This document shows positions 1 to 8,914 of a stretch of 64,000 nt of DNA, one piece after another. The notes under the pieces are model-generated. The model made no database searches and was not told the DNA's origin. It saw nothing but the letters and a program-made list of their open reading frames with translations. Position numbers and translations under genes: made by a program. Source of the stretch: Ilyomonas sp964249755 (GTDB lineage: Bacteria > Bacteroidota > Bacteroidia > Chitinophagales > Chitinophagaceae); the NCBI GenBank assembly GCA_964249755.1, contig CAXUDB010000004.1, positions 471,818 through 535,817 of the forward strand. The letters are read 5' to 3'. Within the stretch, counting starts at the first letter, position 1, and each line of letters begins with the position of its first letter.

Positions 1-1102
1 AAGCGCCCATCTGCCTGATGAGGGAGCCTCCGGCAGCGATCAGTTTGCCATCACTCTGCACAGCTACCGCATTAAAGGCGCAATTCTCTTTCGAATAGGG
101 TGTGATGGTATAGCCATAAGTGCCAAAGCTGCTGTCGGGCGTACCGTTCTCCAAGAAGCGGCTTGCCATGAAAGAATAATAAACAGCATTGTTAGGAGAT
201 GCATACCCAACGGCGGCAATGGTGTTGCCGGCTGCAATTGCAATATCTGTTACTGTCGGTGAAGTTGTCCTTCTTTCAAAAGGCATCTCAGCTACCCCAT
301 TTTTTCCGAAGGTGTTGTCTCGTGTACCATCAGGGTTGTAACGGTATAAAAGGGTTTTGTAATTACCTACGCTGTAATTTCCACCGAGAATGATCTTTCC
401 TTCTTTTGTCAGAACCATAGAGCTGACAACGCTCGGAAAGGCAGCGTCCGGGAAAATAACGGTACCTCCATCGCCAAAGTTGTTATCTAAAAATCCGTCA
501 GGGGTAAAACAATTAAGAAAGGGTACATGATTACCATTTTCTCCGTAAGAATAATTGCCTACTACTACGATCCTGTTATCCGGCAGGATTGCGATATCTG
601 CGCCGGAATAATCACCGTCATCAGTATACTGCTCGGCTGAGAAGGCCCGACCATCGGTGCCGAAACTCTCATCTATGCTGCCATCTTCGTTTAGTCGGAC
701 AATAGAAACGACACCAAGGAGAAAGCGATTTTTAAAACCTCTTACGGCAGCGACTATTTTGCCATCTTTCTGTAGGGCTAAACCATAGACGACTTTGCCA
801 TAGTTTTCCCCATAGGTATGTACAGCCCTGCCACTGTCACCAAAACTCAGGTCAAGACTTCCATCCTTGTTATATCGCGCTATCAAAACGCCGGTTATTA
901 GTGCGCCATCCCTATAATAACCACCGGCAATGCCGCCAACTAAGATTTTTCCATCCGGTTGCAATACACTCGTGTTAGGACTGTTTTGATAGCTTGTGCT
1001 TACCACCTTACCACTATCGCCAAAGGTGTAGTCAAGAGTGCCGGGCTGGGCAGAGACCGTAAGGAAAGAGGCTATGAATAAGAAAGTAAAGAAGGGTTTC
1101 AT
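1..1102 (-). CDS. Secreted delta-60 repeat protein, 3' end outside window
   Basis: The frame is open without a stop from an ATG at 1102 to the left edge (367 codons), so the C-terminus is missing. Residues 1-19 form a signal peptide ending in SAQ. The rest is a chain of ~50-residue modules of the type DG(S/F)(L/I)D..FG followed by QPDGKI(L/V)VGG, the hallmark of the delta-60 repeat (RHS-like beta-propeller) family. The next gene downstream of the start is a paralogue with the same signal peptide and first module, so these look like a tandem duplication. By analogy the lost end probably carries a T9SS sorting domain, which is inference. Function is unknown; surface or secreted localisation is likely. 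Confidence 0.85.
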   Translation of the reverse strand, partial: MKPFFTFLFIASFLTVSAQPGTLDYTFGDSGKVVSTSYQNSPNTSVLQPDGKILVGGIAGGYYRDGALITGVLIARYNKDGSLDLSFGDSGRAVHTYGENYGKVVYGLALQKDGKIVAAVRGFKNRFLLGVVSIVRLNEDGSIDESFGTDGRAFSAEQYTDDGDYSGADIAILPDNRIVVVGNYSYGENGNHVPFLNCFTPDGFLDNNFGDGGTVIFPDAAFPSVVSSMVLTKEGKIILGGNYSVGNYKTLLYRYNPDGTRDNTFGKNGVAEMPFERRTTSPTVTDIAIAAGNTIAAVGYASPNNAVYYSFMASRFLENGTPDSSFGTYGYTITPYSKENCAFNAVAVQSDGKLIAAGGSLIRQMGA

Positions 1103-1225
1103 AAGTAAGGAAATTGTAAATGTGCGATAAAGCCTAGGTTATTTGGTGAGCAAAAGCCTAAGGTATGCCTTTCCAGAATGTGCTGCTGATTGCTTTGCAT
1201 TTTATTGTTTATCCATTTCTTTAAC

Positions 1226-3085
1226 TTACTCCTTCACAAAAGGCACTACTTCTGTTTTGTTTTTGGTAGTAATGTTCAGGTAATAAGTGCCGGGTTTAAG
1301 ATTACCTACCGATGAACGATACTGCGCGCTGCCGCTGCTTACGGCTTTACTCAATACTGTTCCCGCTGCATCCTTAATGGCAATGTTGGCTGTTTCATCC
1401 GTCTTCAATCCTTGGACATTGATGTTACCTCTTACAGGATTAGGATAAACACTAACCGTGTTGGCTATATTATCTGCGGCGGCTACTTCACTGTATCGTA
1501 TCGTGCCATCGGTAGAGACGGCTTTGATGCGGTAGTAGTTCATTCCTTCCAGCAGGTGAGCATTAGAAATAGCATAGTCTCTCAGGTTGGCTGTGCCGCT
1601 TACTTTGGCAACTTGTGCAAAGCCGGTGTTCCTGCTGTTGCTTTGTTCTACGCTGTAGTAAGCTACCTTATTTTCTGCTGGTAGTCCCTTCCAGCTAACG
1701 CTGTGGTTGTGCAGCCAGCGCTTGATTCTTACGAGTAAAGGCACTTGTGTTGGGTAGCCGTTGAAGCGGGCGAGAAGATAAGCGTTGGTGTTAGTTCCAA
1801 AATCAGTATTGTTTCCTGATATAACAATTCGTCCATCCTTTTGCATAACCGCCGCAGCATTTGCGTCGTCTGTCACTTTTATACTGGTAACCGTAGATCC
1901 ATTATCAGTACCGAATGAAGAGTCGGGAGATCCATCTTCGTTTAAACCCGTAAGTGCCAAGGAGGGATAAGGACTTGGCTGAGTGGTATTAACTGTGCTG
2001 GAAACAACTAATTTATCACCCGGTTGTACCAGCACCGTATTCGCAAATGAATAACCATAGTCGTTAAAATGGAGCTGAACTTTTCCATCGCCATCAAAGG
2101 AGTTGTCTAATGAACCATCTGGCAGATACCGGGTAGCAACAGCAGTTTTAGGTGAATAACCAGATACACCGGCAGCCACAATGCGGTTTTTACCGTCCAA
2201 AGCAAGACTGGTAATATGATTGTCACCGCCCGTCTGCGATGCGCCTACGTCTGTTTTCACTGCGCCATGGTTGCCGAAAGTATCGTCAATGACGCCATTG
2301 CCCAGATAACGCACCATGAAAAAGTAGGCCGAATTATCCGATTCGCCACCAGCTACTATTTTACCATCGGGCTGCACCAGAACCGCATAAGCAACAGCGG
2401 ATTCCCTTGCCATTGTTGCATATTTTACATAACCTTTTGTCTCCCCAAATGTGTTGTCAAGCGATCCATCGCTGTTATAGCGCACTATCAAAAGTCCGGT
2501 CCCTTTACCATCTACATCTAAGGTTTGATACCCTGCAACCACTATTTTCCCATCCGGCTGAAGGGTGACAGCATTCCCTTGTTCCAGGTAGCCCAGGTTG
2601 GTAACCACTCTGCCGCCTGTACCAAAACCATTATCTAATGTGCCGTCCGGCAGAAAGCAAGCCACCACAATGTCAAGGTCTATTTTAAAACCGTTACCTG
2701 GAAAATCAGGATTGTACCATTGAACAACACCTATCGCTATAATTCTTCCATCGGGTTTTACCGCAATACTTTGCCATCCACCTATGGCTTGAATGTCTGT
2801 TACCAGGTCATCAATCGTAACTACCGCTTCTCCGCCGCTTCCAAAGCTGGTATCAACGGAACCATCTTTGTTGTGGCGCGTGAGGTGAAACTGTTTACCG
2901 AGAGCATCATTGCCGCCTATTAACACTTTATCGTCCGGCTGAATAGCAGTGGCTTGTAAAAGGATAGGATACGTACTCGATACGACGCCGGTTTTGTCCT
3001 CGCCATAGGTTTTATCTATGGTGCCCGGTTGAGCAGATGCGATTATAAAGGGCACAAGTAAGAAAAAAGTAAGTAGAGATTTCAT
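1226..3085 (-). CDS. Delta-60 repeat protein with T9SS type A sorting domain
   Basis: A 619-residue secreted protein. The ATG at 3085 is preferred over a TTG two codons upstream because it starts directly at a signal peptide (MKSLLTFFLL...SAQ). Residues ~20-460 hold about seven delta-60 modules (for example DGSLDNSFDGDGKV and QPDGKIVAGG). Residues ~465-540 look like an Ig/fibronectin-like linker, and the last ~75 residues (from VYPNPVRGNI) are a type A T9SS sorting domain, ending PFVKE. Export by the Sec system and then by T9SS to the cell surface follows from the family. It lies 123 bp upstream of the paralogue that runs off the left edge. The ligand or substrate is not recognisable. Confidence 0.85.
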   Translation of the reverse strand: MKSLLTFFLLVPFIIASAQPGTIDKTYGEDKTGVVSSTYPILLQATAIQPDDKVLIGGNDALGKQFHLTRHNKDGSVDTSFGSGGEAVVTIDDLVTDIQAIGGWQSIAVKPDGRIIAIGVVQWYNPDFPGNGFKIDLDIVVACFLPDGTLDNGFGTGGRVVTNLGYLEQGNAVTLQPDGKIVVAGYQTLDVDGKGTGLLIVRYNSDGSLDNTFGETKGYVKYATMARESAVAYAVLVQPDGKIVAGGESDNSAYFFMVRYLGNGVIDDTFGNHGAVKTDVGASQTGGDNHITSLALDGKNRIVAAGVSGYSPKTAVATRYLPDGSLDNSFDGDGKVQLHFNDYGYSFANTVLVQPGDKLVVSSTVNTTQPSPYPSLALTGLNEDGSPDSSFGTDNGSTVTSIKVTDDANAAAVMQKDGRIVISGNNTDFGTNTNAYLLARFNGYPTQVPLLVRIKRWLHNHSVSWKGLPAENKVAYYSVEQSNSRNTGFAQVAKVSGTANLRDYAISNAHLLEGMNYYRIKAVSTDGTIRYSEVAAADNIANTVSVYPNPVRGNINVQGLKTDETANIAIKDAAGTVLSKAVSSGSAQYRSSVGNLKPGTYYLNITTKNKTEVVPFVKE

Positions 3086-3530
3086 AAGCAAACGCGTTTA
3101 TGCAGGGATATAAAACTACCCTTATTTAATAAACAAAATGCAGGTACCGAAAAGTTTACGATCCTTCCCACTCAGCTTTTATCTACCTGCGGGTGTCCCC
3201 ACCCGCCGGAAAAATAAGAAATGTTCGCAGATGAAGATCAGGTTCATCTTACCCCTTAACGAAATCCCGCTTGATAACAAAAAAAAGCCGGATGAAACAT
3301 AGTATTCTTCTGCCAGTCGTTATCCCGCCACCACTATTGCTAAAATTCATCACAGCTAAGTGCCGCCCATACAAGTCACAAAAGAATAGGTAAATAGCAA
3401 AAAAAGAGGAGTAAGAGCCATTTACACCCAATTATTTAGTACGCAGGGTTGATAAAAACGCTTTATTTTTAGCCTGTCTTATACATCCATCCGCTTCTCA
3501 TTCATAAACGCCATCCGCGAATCTCCTTAC
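3086..3530. other. Intergenic region between divergent T9SS cargo genes
   Basis: No convincing gene is present; a 60-codon frame on the minus strand (3249-3431) has no recognisable features. It must hold both divergent promoters, but no good TAnnTTTG box was found. A GC-rich perfect hairpin (7-bp stem GCGGGTG/CACCCGC, loop TCCC) sits at 3189-3206 and may be a dispersed extragenic repeat. Confidence 0.5.
3189..3206. repeat. GC-rich hairpin in AT-rich spacer
   Basis: The bases GCGGGTG and CACCCGC pair perfectly around a 4-base loop. No T-run follows on either strand within a few bases, so it does not look like an intrinsic terminator. It may be a small extragenic palindrome; its role is unknown. 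Confidence 0.4.
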
Positions 3531-5099
3531 ATGAAAACCATCTTTGCATTACTCTCCAGCCTTCTCTTTTTGTTCTCTTCTGCGCAGCCCACATTCAAAA
3601 AAAGCTTTGGCTCCCCTGACTACGGAGAAAACTACGATGGAATGGCAAAGCTGAAAAGCGGCGCCTTTATCGTTGCCGGCTCCACAGATAATTTCGGCAC
3701 AGGAGGCTATGAGGCTTACTGCATCAAACTGGATGCTTATGGCAATACACTGTGGTCAAAAACCTATGGCGATTCTTCTTCTAATGGGTCAACCAAAGTG
3801 GCTGCCACGGCAGACGGAGGTTTTGTTATCTGCTTCACATCCTATAAAGACAAGTATGTATTTGGCAATACGCTCAATGGTCTCTTCGTAGTCAAGTGCA
3901 ATAGCGAGGGAGGAGTGCAATGGTGCAAAAGTGTGCAACCCCGCAGCCCGCTTATAGGCAAACTGCACATCACGCCTTTTCAGGTGTACCAATCGAAGGG
4001 GGGCGACATTTATGTCTTGTCAGATCTGAACAGTGCTGACTACTACAATGCCAATTTTTCCTTACTGAAACTGGATGCAGTCGGCAACTTTAAATGGAAC
4101 ACTTCTGTCTCTCTCAAAATCTCGTCTTATACTCAGTTTGGGTCGGTACAGGTAACAGAAGCAAACAATGGCGACATAATCGTTGGCGAAAATGCAATCG
4201 GGGATGATTTTTATGAGTTCGACGACCGGGTTCAGATTTCACTGTTCTCGCAGATGACAGGCGAGAATCTGGCGAATAAGATCATCAGCCAGGATTACAA
4301 TAACGGGTTTGCCTACCTGCGTGCTTATTCGCTTCGGGTAGAAGGTGATGAGCTGGTTGTAACAGGCGGCTATGGTCATGATAAGGAAGGCTCCGGGTTT
4401 TGCCGGTTTACACTAAAACCGGGCGATAAACAGGTAACGGTTTACTACAACCTATCGTCGGACGATCCCCATAATGTCGGCTACCTTTCCATTCCGCTGG
4501 AGCAAAAGCTCGCTTCTGTTTTTAACACTACAAAAGATGGTGGCTACTTATACGCCTACAACGGCTTTAGTCCCGATTATGATATTATCGTAGAAAAAAG
4601 GGATAGTCTCGGTCGCGTTTGTCCCGACTTTTCTCCCTTACAGCCCATAGATACAGCTCAACAAAAGCAAACCATTTTTAATGTTGTTAGCCACAAAAAC
4701 CATATTCTGCCTCTCGATGTTGTGGGTAGAGACACAACCGTTAGAGTCACGGACGTAACCGCCCAAAAACTCCTCTGCGAAGGTTCTGCCCCAGCGCTTG
4801 CAGTTAATGAAAAGACGAGCAAGACAATAGTAAACTTAGCATCGGGTAAGGCTCCAATGGCATATCCAAATCCAGCCACCAACCTTATCACCATAAGTTT
4901 TGAAACAGAGCAACCGGGCAAGGTTGAAATAGATGTCCTCACAATGGATGGCAGGAAAATAATGACGAACAATACGGCAGCCGGTAAAGGAAAACAGCAG
5001 GTAGTGTTGCAGGTTAAAGGCATAGCGCCTGGCGTTTACTATATAAAAATAAACGGGCTAATAGGAGGGATAAAGCTGATAAAGTTTGTAAAAGAATAG
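3531..5099 (+). CDS. Secreted T9SS type A sorting-domain protein
   Basis: A 522-residue protein starting with a signal peptide (MKTIFALLSS...SSAQ, about 19 residues). The N-terminal half carries propeller-like modules of the form KLDAYGNTLWSKTYG and ATADGGFVI, common in Bacteroidetes secreted proteins of unknown function. From about residue 444 (YPNPATNLITISFE) to the end (LIKFVKE) is a type A sorting domain, which marks T9SS export. It is divergent from the delta-60 genes and shares the VKE terminus. No catalytic motif is visible, so the function is unknown; an extracellular binding or structural role is a guess. Confidence 0.8.
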   Translation: MKTIFALLSSLLFLFSSAQPTFKKSFGSPDYGENYDGMAKLKSGAFIVAGSTDNFGTGGYEAYCIKLDAYGNTLWSKTYGDSSSNGSTKVAATADGGFVICFTSYKDKYVFGNTLNGLFVVKCNSEGGVQWCKSVQPRSPLIGKLHITPFQVYQSKGGDIYVLSDLNSADYYNANFSLLKLDAVGNFKWNTSVSLKISSYTQFGSVQVTEANNGDIIVGENAIGDDFYEFDDRVQISLFSQMTGENLANKIISQDYNNGFAYLRAYSLRVEGDELVVTGGYGHDKEGSGFCRFTLKPGDKQVTVYYNLSSDDPHNVGYLSIPLEQKLASVFNTTKDGGYLYAYNGFSPDYDIIVEKRDSLGRVCPDFSPLQPIDTAQQKQTIFNVVSHKNHILPLDVVGRDTTVRVTDVTAQKLLCEGSAPALAVNEKTSKTIVNLASGKAPMAYPNPATNLITISFETEQPGKVEIDVLTMDGRKIMTNNTAAGKGKQQVVLQVKGIAPGVYYIKINGLIGGIKLIKFVKE

Positions 5100-5506
5100 A
5101 AGAAATCCGGAAATGGAGAAGAGAAGCAGCCCGCATAGTGAATAGGATTCGCTTCTTATTATTTGGTGCATCGCTTCACTGCATAATTCGAAAATCAACA
5201 CTTTTCTGCCATTTGGTCATTCATTCTCAACCAAAAAGGACGAATATCTTGTTCGGGTTGTCTTCGTGTTGTGTTCGGGTTGTCTTCGGGTCTGGAAAAA
5301 AAGAGGGGCAAAGGAAAAACTGCCATTTCTTCATTCACTACAAATAGCCAAAAAGGCTTCAAAACTTGTCACCTGTGGCGTCTTCCGTGCACCACAGAAC
5401 CGGGAGCTTACACTTTCATAAATTCTTGGAGTAGGAGCAACGCTTCTCCAGGTTTATCCTCTTCATTCACAAAACAACTTCTAACCATTCCACATCGTAC
5501 CTCGGC
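5100..5506. other. Spacer between convergent genes
   Basis: No gene is supported here. Short open frames at 5138-5347 and 5271-5639 overlap each other and are low complexity. The only structure seen is an 11-bp periodic tract at 5251-5294. Confidence 0.5.
5251..5294 (+). repeat. Four 11-bp units phased on TTCG
   Basis: Reading in steps of 11 gives GTTCGGGTTGT, CTTCGTGTTGT, GTTCGGGTTGT and CTTCGGGTCTG. TTCG falls at the same phase in every unit, and units 1 and 3 are identical, so there is also a 22-bp period. A similar 11-bp tract lies at 62054-62097. It is noncoding and lies between converging genes. Confidence 0.7.
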
Positions 5507-6067
5507 TCATCCCTCCACTTCCATCTTCCCCAGCGAAGCCGCATATACTACCTTCTTATGTCCTGTTAAATGCGCCAGTCTGGGCGCTTCCAGCTTCAGT
5601 TCTTTCATTTGCAAAGGCGGCAGCACAAAACACGTTTGATGCGGTAAGTTGTAATCGTCATATTCCACAAACACCACCCACGCCTCCGGTTGCTGGAGGA
5701 TGATGTCTCTTCGCTTGGCGCCGTCCTGGAACGTCCACGACAAACCATAGCGCATGGCAGCCGTAGTAGCCTGTGTTTTCACCGCTAAGGGTGTCCCATT
5801 AATAAACAAGTCTGCCGTCCACGATTTCTGTTTCGCCTCGTAAATGGCATAGTCCGGACCTTTCACCTGAGCAAACCGGCTCATCACCAGCCGCGCCGCT
5901 TCTTCCCCTATCTTGCTGATGAAATGATCGGTAACAATCTTAGCCCTTACGTGTTGGTTGGCATCACTGTAATCGGTAGTAGAAGTAACGGCTTCCGCAA
6001 AAGATTTCGCTTTTTCCATTACCTCTTTCGGAAGCGTAACTCTTTGTACGGGCGAATAAAACTTCAT
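5507..6067 (-). CDS. Unrecognised protein, possible PD-(D/E)XK-like fold
   Basis: A 186-residue cytoplasmic protein with no signal peptide or membrane segment. ATG at 6067 is chosen over a TTG two codons upstream. I do not recognise the family. Around residues 71-99 the pattern PDYAIYE...ADLFINGTPLAVKTQ has an acidic residue (D86) on a predicted strand followed ~10 residues later by VK-T-Q, reminiscent of restriction-endonuclease-like active sites (D...xVK). That is an inference from pattern only. It starts 16 bp after the stop of the upstream luciferase-like gene on the same strand, so the two are probably co-transcribed. Confidence 0.6.
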   Translation of the reverse strand: MKFYSPVQRVTLPKEVMEKAKSFAEAVTSTTDYSDANQHVRAKIVTDHFISKIGEEAARLVMSRFAQVKGPDYAIYEAKQKSWTADLFINGTPLAVKTQATTAAMRYGLSWTFQDGAKRRDIILQQPEAWVVFVEYDDYNLPHQTCFVLPPLQMKELKLEAPRLAHLTGHKKVVYAASLGKMEVEG

Positions 6068-6083
6068 AGGCAATAATACGAAA

Positions 6084-7118
6084 TCAACTCAAAACGCCCA
6101 TTGCTTCACGCCGTTGCGCCGGGAACAGGCGCGCCAGCAGGCGGTACGATTCCAGCCTGTCTTCAAAGCGTTCCGTAAAGGTTGCCATCATGATCTCTTC
6201 TGTATCGCAGTCATCAGCCAGTTGCTCCAGCTTCTGCTTCATTTCCTGGGGGTTGCCTATCACCATCCGGCCGCGGTTGTGCAGCACACGCTGCCATTCC
6301 GCAGGCGTATAAATCTGGTCTTTAATATCATCGTAAGAAAACGAAATATCATAGCGTCCCTTCTCAAAACTCAGCAGGCGATAGTCCATCATTGCCTGCA
6401 CTTCTTTCACCGCTTGTTCATCTTCCGAGCAAAACCCAAACACGGCAACACAGGTTTGCGGCGATGATAACTGCCGGCTTTTCCGGAAGCGTTGTTTATA
6501 TTGCGCAATGGCTTCTTCCGCACCCATCGGGTTAATGAATTTTGCATAGCATAGCCCCAGCCCGAAATGCGCCGCGAGATAAGCGCTTTCTCCGCTGCTG
6601 GTCAGCATCCATACATCAGGCGCGCTGTCGGTAATGGGAATGGCTTTCACCTTTCCCTGCGCCGTTCCCTCTGTCGCCTCATCATGAAAGAAAGCTTCCA
6701 GGTCTGCTACCTGGCGAATATAATCCTGCGGGTCAAAATTGTTAGAGGGATTCAATAGCTGCGAAGTAATGCGGTCGCCGCCCGGTGCGCGCCCAATGCC
6801 TAAGTCAATACGCTGCGGATACATCGCTTCCAGCAGGCGAAAGTTCTCGGCTACTTTCAAAGTACTGTGGTTAGGCAGCATGATACCGCCCGAACCCAGC
6901 CGGATGTTTTGGGTTTCGTTTGCCAGCCGGGCAATCAAGACTTCGGGGGCAGAACCGCCAAGCAGGGTAGTGTTGTGATGTTCGCTCACCCAATAGCGCG
7001 TATAGCCCAGTTCATCTGCCTCTCTCGCCAGTTTCACGCTTTCCTGCAAGGCTTCCTTCGCACTGCTTCCTTTTCGTATTGGTGTCTGGTCAAGCACACT
7101 TAGCCTTATGTTTTTCAT
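6084..7118 (-). CDS. LLM class flavin-dependent oxidoreductase (luciferase-like)
   Basis: A 344-residue member of the bacterial luciferase-like monooxygenase superfamily (TIM barrel using FMNH2 or F420). The family motifs are clear: an N-terminal SVLDQTPIRKG strand, WVSEHHNT (~residue 43), GSGGIMLPNHS (~77) and DLGIGRAPGGDR (~105), with SSGESAYLAA in the second half. It is closest in style to the YhbW/MsnO8-type subgroup. Substrate and flavin specificity cannot be read from sequence. It is likely first in a two-gene unit with the downstream unrecognised gene. Confidence 0.88.
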   Translation of the reverse strand: MKNIRLSVLDQTPIRKGSSAKEALQESVKLAREADELGYTRYWVSEHHNTTLLGGSAPEVLIARLANETQNIRLGSGGIMLPNHSTLKVAENFRLLEAMYPQRIDLGIGRAPGGDRITSQLLNPSNNFDPQDYIRQVADLEAFFHDEATEGTAQGKVKAIPITDSAPDVWMLTSSGESAYLAAHFGLGLCYAKFINPMGAEEAIAQYKQRFRKSRQLSSPQTCVAVFGFCSEDEQAVKEVQAMMDYRLLSFEKGRYDISFSYDDIKDQIYTPAEWQRVLHNRGRMVIGNPQEMKQKLEQLADDCDTEEIMMATFTERFEDRLESYRLLARLFPAQRREAMGVLS

Positions 7119-7586
7119 AGTGCGAAGTTATCTCATACTCCTTCCGGCTTCGTCATGCCTGCGTTAAACCTGTTCTTCTCTTGTTTTATCTAGCTGGAAA
7201 GATGTGCATCAATTAGCGCAAATACAAATAAGCGACGTTTTGATGTGGTAACATTAACCTATCACGCTGATATGAAGAGTCGAACTGTAACCAATCGGAT
7301 TCGCATTATTTCCTTATCCTTTTGCAGTAAGTAAGCCATGAGTCGTAAGGTAATTTTTTCCTGCTTGCGGCTGTTGTCGTCCACAAGTTTTTAAGAAGAC
7401 TGCAAAGGGAAGGAGTAAAAGAAAACGGTATTATTTTCATAGCAAAATGTTGGATAAGATTTATCATACAGTGAACAATAATAAGGTGTTGAAAAAAAAA
7501 GATAGGCGTTGCACGTTTGTCAAGTTCGTGTCATATTTTTGCAGCCGTCCACATGATAACTCCTCTCATTCAATATAGGCTGTGAT
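7119..7586. promoter_or_regulatory. Divergent intergenic region upstream of act operon
   Basis: This 468-bp spacer separates the luciferase-like gene (minus) from actA (plus). No gene is seen. It should hold the promoter of the long respiratory operon; the best candidate is described at 7509-7541. Confidence 0.5.
7509..7541 (+). promoter_or_regulatory. Candidate promoter of act-cox operon
   Basis: TATTTTTG at 7534-7541 matches the Bacteroidetes -7 box TAnnTTTG exactly, 45 bp before the actA start. The nearest upstream TTG (7509-7511) is 22 bp away, slightly longer than the 19-20 bp seen at the rRNA promoters in this window, so the -33 assignment is weak. Confidence 0.4.
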
Positions 7587-8837
7587 ATGAATCACTTTAG
7601 AAGATTAGGTTGTAAACTCAGTATTGCTTTTGTCTTTTTACTTTTTTTATTCTCTTATAATATTGCGCAGGCGCAGGATGGACAAGCTTTGTTTTCTGCT
7701 AATTGCGCTTCGTGCCACGCAGCGCATAAACGGCTCACAGGTCCGGCGCTGGCTGGCGTATTACAGCGGGGTCCTTGGAAAGATCCTAAGCAACTCCATG
7801 CTTGGGTACACAACCCGGCCGGCTACATGAAGACAGATACCTACACTGCCGGTCTTTACAAAGAGTATCAGGTGCTGATGCAGGCATTCCCGCAATTGTC
7901 CGATAAAGAAATAGACGCTATTGTAGGCTATATTAATGCGGTTCCGGATCCGTCTACCAACACTACCACTCCCGGAGATCAGAGTGCGGCTGCTGAATCA
8001 AGCGACAACACGCTTCTCTTTGGTATTCTTACTTTAATCTTAGCCATTGTTTCGTTTGTATTATTACAGGTAAACAGCAATCTGAAAAGATTAACTGACC
8101 AGAAAGAAGGTTTGGGTGGAGTAGAGCCGGTTCCTTTCTACCGGAACAAAGCTTACATCGCATTCGCTACAATCATCTTATTCCTCTTTGGCGGTTATCT
8201 CACGGTTACCGGCGCTATTAATCTAGGGCGCTCTCAAAGCTATGAGCCGGAACAACCGATTTTCTATTCGCATAAAGTGCATGCCGGCACCAACCAGATT
8301 AGTTGTTTGTATTGCCACGGCAACACAGAAGTAGGCAAGCAAGCCAACATACCTGCCGTAAATATTTGTATGAACTGCCACATGGGCATTAATGAATACA
8401 AAGGCGCACCTCTTCACCGTCCAAACGGTGAGGAAGTAAATGGCACGGCTGAAATTCAAAAGCTATACAGGTACGCCGGTTACGAATCCGGCAAAACCTG
8501 GGATGCTTCTAAAGCAAAGCCCATCGCCTGGACTCGCATTCATAACCTGCCCGATCACGTTTACTTTAACCACTCGCAGCACGTGAAAGCAGGCAAGGTG
8601 CAATGCCAGACCTGTCATGGCGAAATTCAGAAGATGGATGAAGTGTACCAATACGCCGATCTGAGCATGGGCTGGTGCATCAACTGTCACCGTAATACGC
8701 AGGTGCAGTTTACCAGCAACGGTTTCTACAGCATCTACGAAAAATATCACGACGAAATAAAGAACGGCACATTAGATACATCAAAGATTACGGTTGAGAA
8801 AATTGGCGGAACTGAATGTCAGAAATGCCATTATTAA
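7587..8837 (+). CDS. actA: ActA: alternative complex III pentaheme cytochrome c with fused monoheme domain
   Basis: A 416-residue multiheme cytochrome. Residues 1-30 are a signal peptide. A first CXXCH at Cys40 lies in a class I-like cytochrome c domain (to ~residue 118, with TGPAL and a distal Met region). Two membrane segments follow (~148-170 and ~190-213). The C-terminal domain carries five more CXXCH motifs starting at about Cys240, 261, 340, 364 and 411, the pentaheme arrangement of ActA. It acts in quinol oxidation by alternative complex III on the periplasmic side. The fused monoheme domain is a plausible electron exit toward the oxidase encoded downstream. It is the first gene of the act operon; actB starts 77 bp on. 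Confidence 0.93.
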   Translation: MNHFRRLGCKLSIAFVFLLFLFSYNIAQAQDGQALFSANCASCHAAHKRLTGPALAGVLQRGPWKDPKQLHAWVHNPAGYMKTDTYTAGLYKEYQVLMQAFPQLSDKEIDAIVGYINAVPDPSTNTTTPGDQSAAAESSDNTLLFGILTLILAIVSFVLLQVNSNLKRLTDQKEGLGGVEPVPFYRNKAYIAFATIILFLFGGYLTVTGAINLGRSQSYEPEQPIFYSHKVHAGTNQISCLYCHGNTEVGKQANIPAVNICMNCHMGINEYKGAPLHRPNGEEVNGTAEIQKLYRYAGYESGKTWDASKAKPIAWTRIHNLPDHVYFNHSQHVKAGKVQCQTCHGEIQKMDEVYQYADLSMGWCINCHRNTQVQFTSNGFYSIYEKYHDEIKNGTLDTSKITVEKIGGTECQKCHY

Positions 8838-8914
8838 TCATCTGTACATCACCACTGTTAATACGATCGTTATCCGCTGCAGAAGGGGATATTGTTTAGA
8901 ACTATTACACCACT

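Noticed and set aside
3249..3431. 60-codon minus-strand frame between the T9SS cargo genes
   Set aside because: It has no recognisable motif and an atypical composition; treated as noncoding.
5271..5639. 122-codon plus-strand frame overlapping the periodic tract
   Set aside because: It overlaps the convergent gene and runs through a low-complexity repeat.
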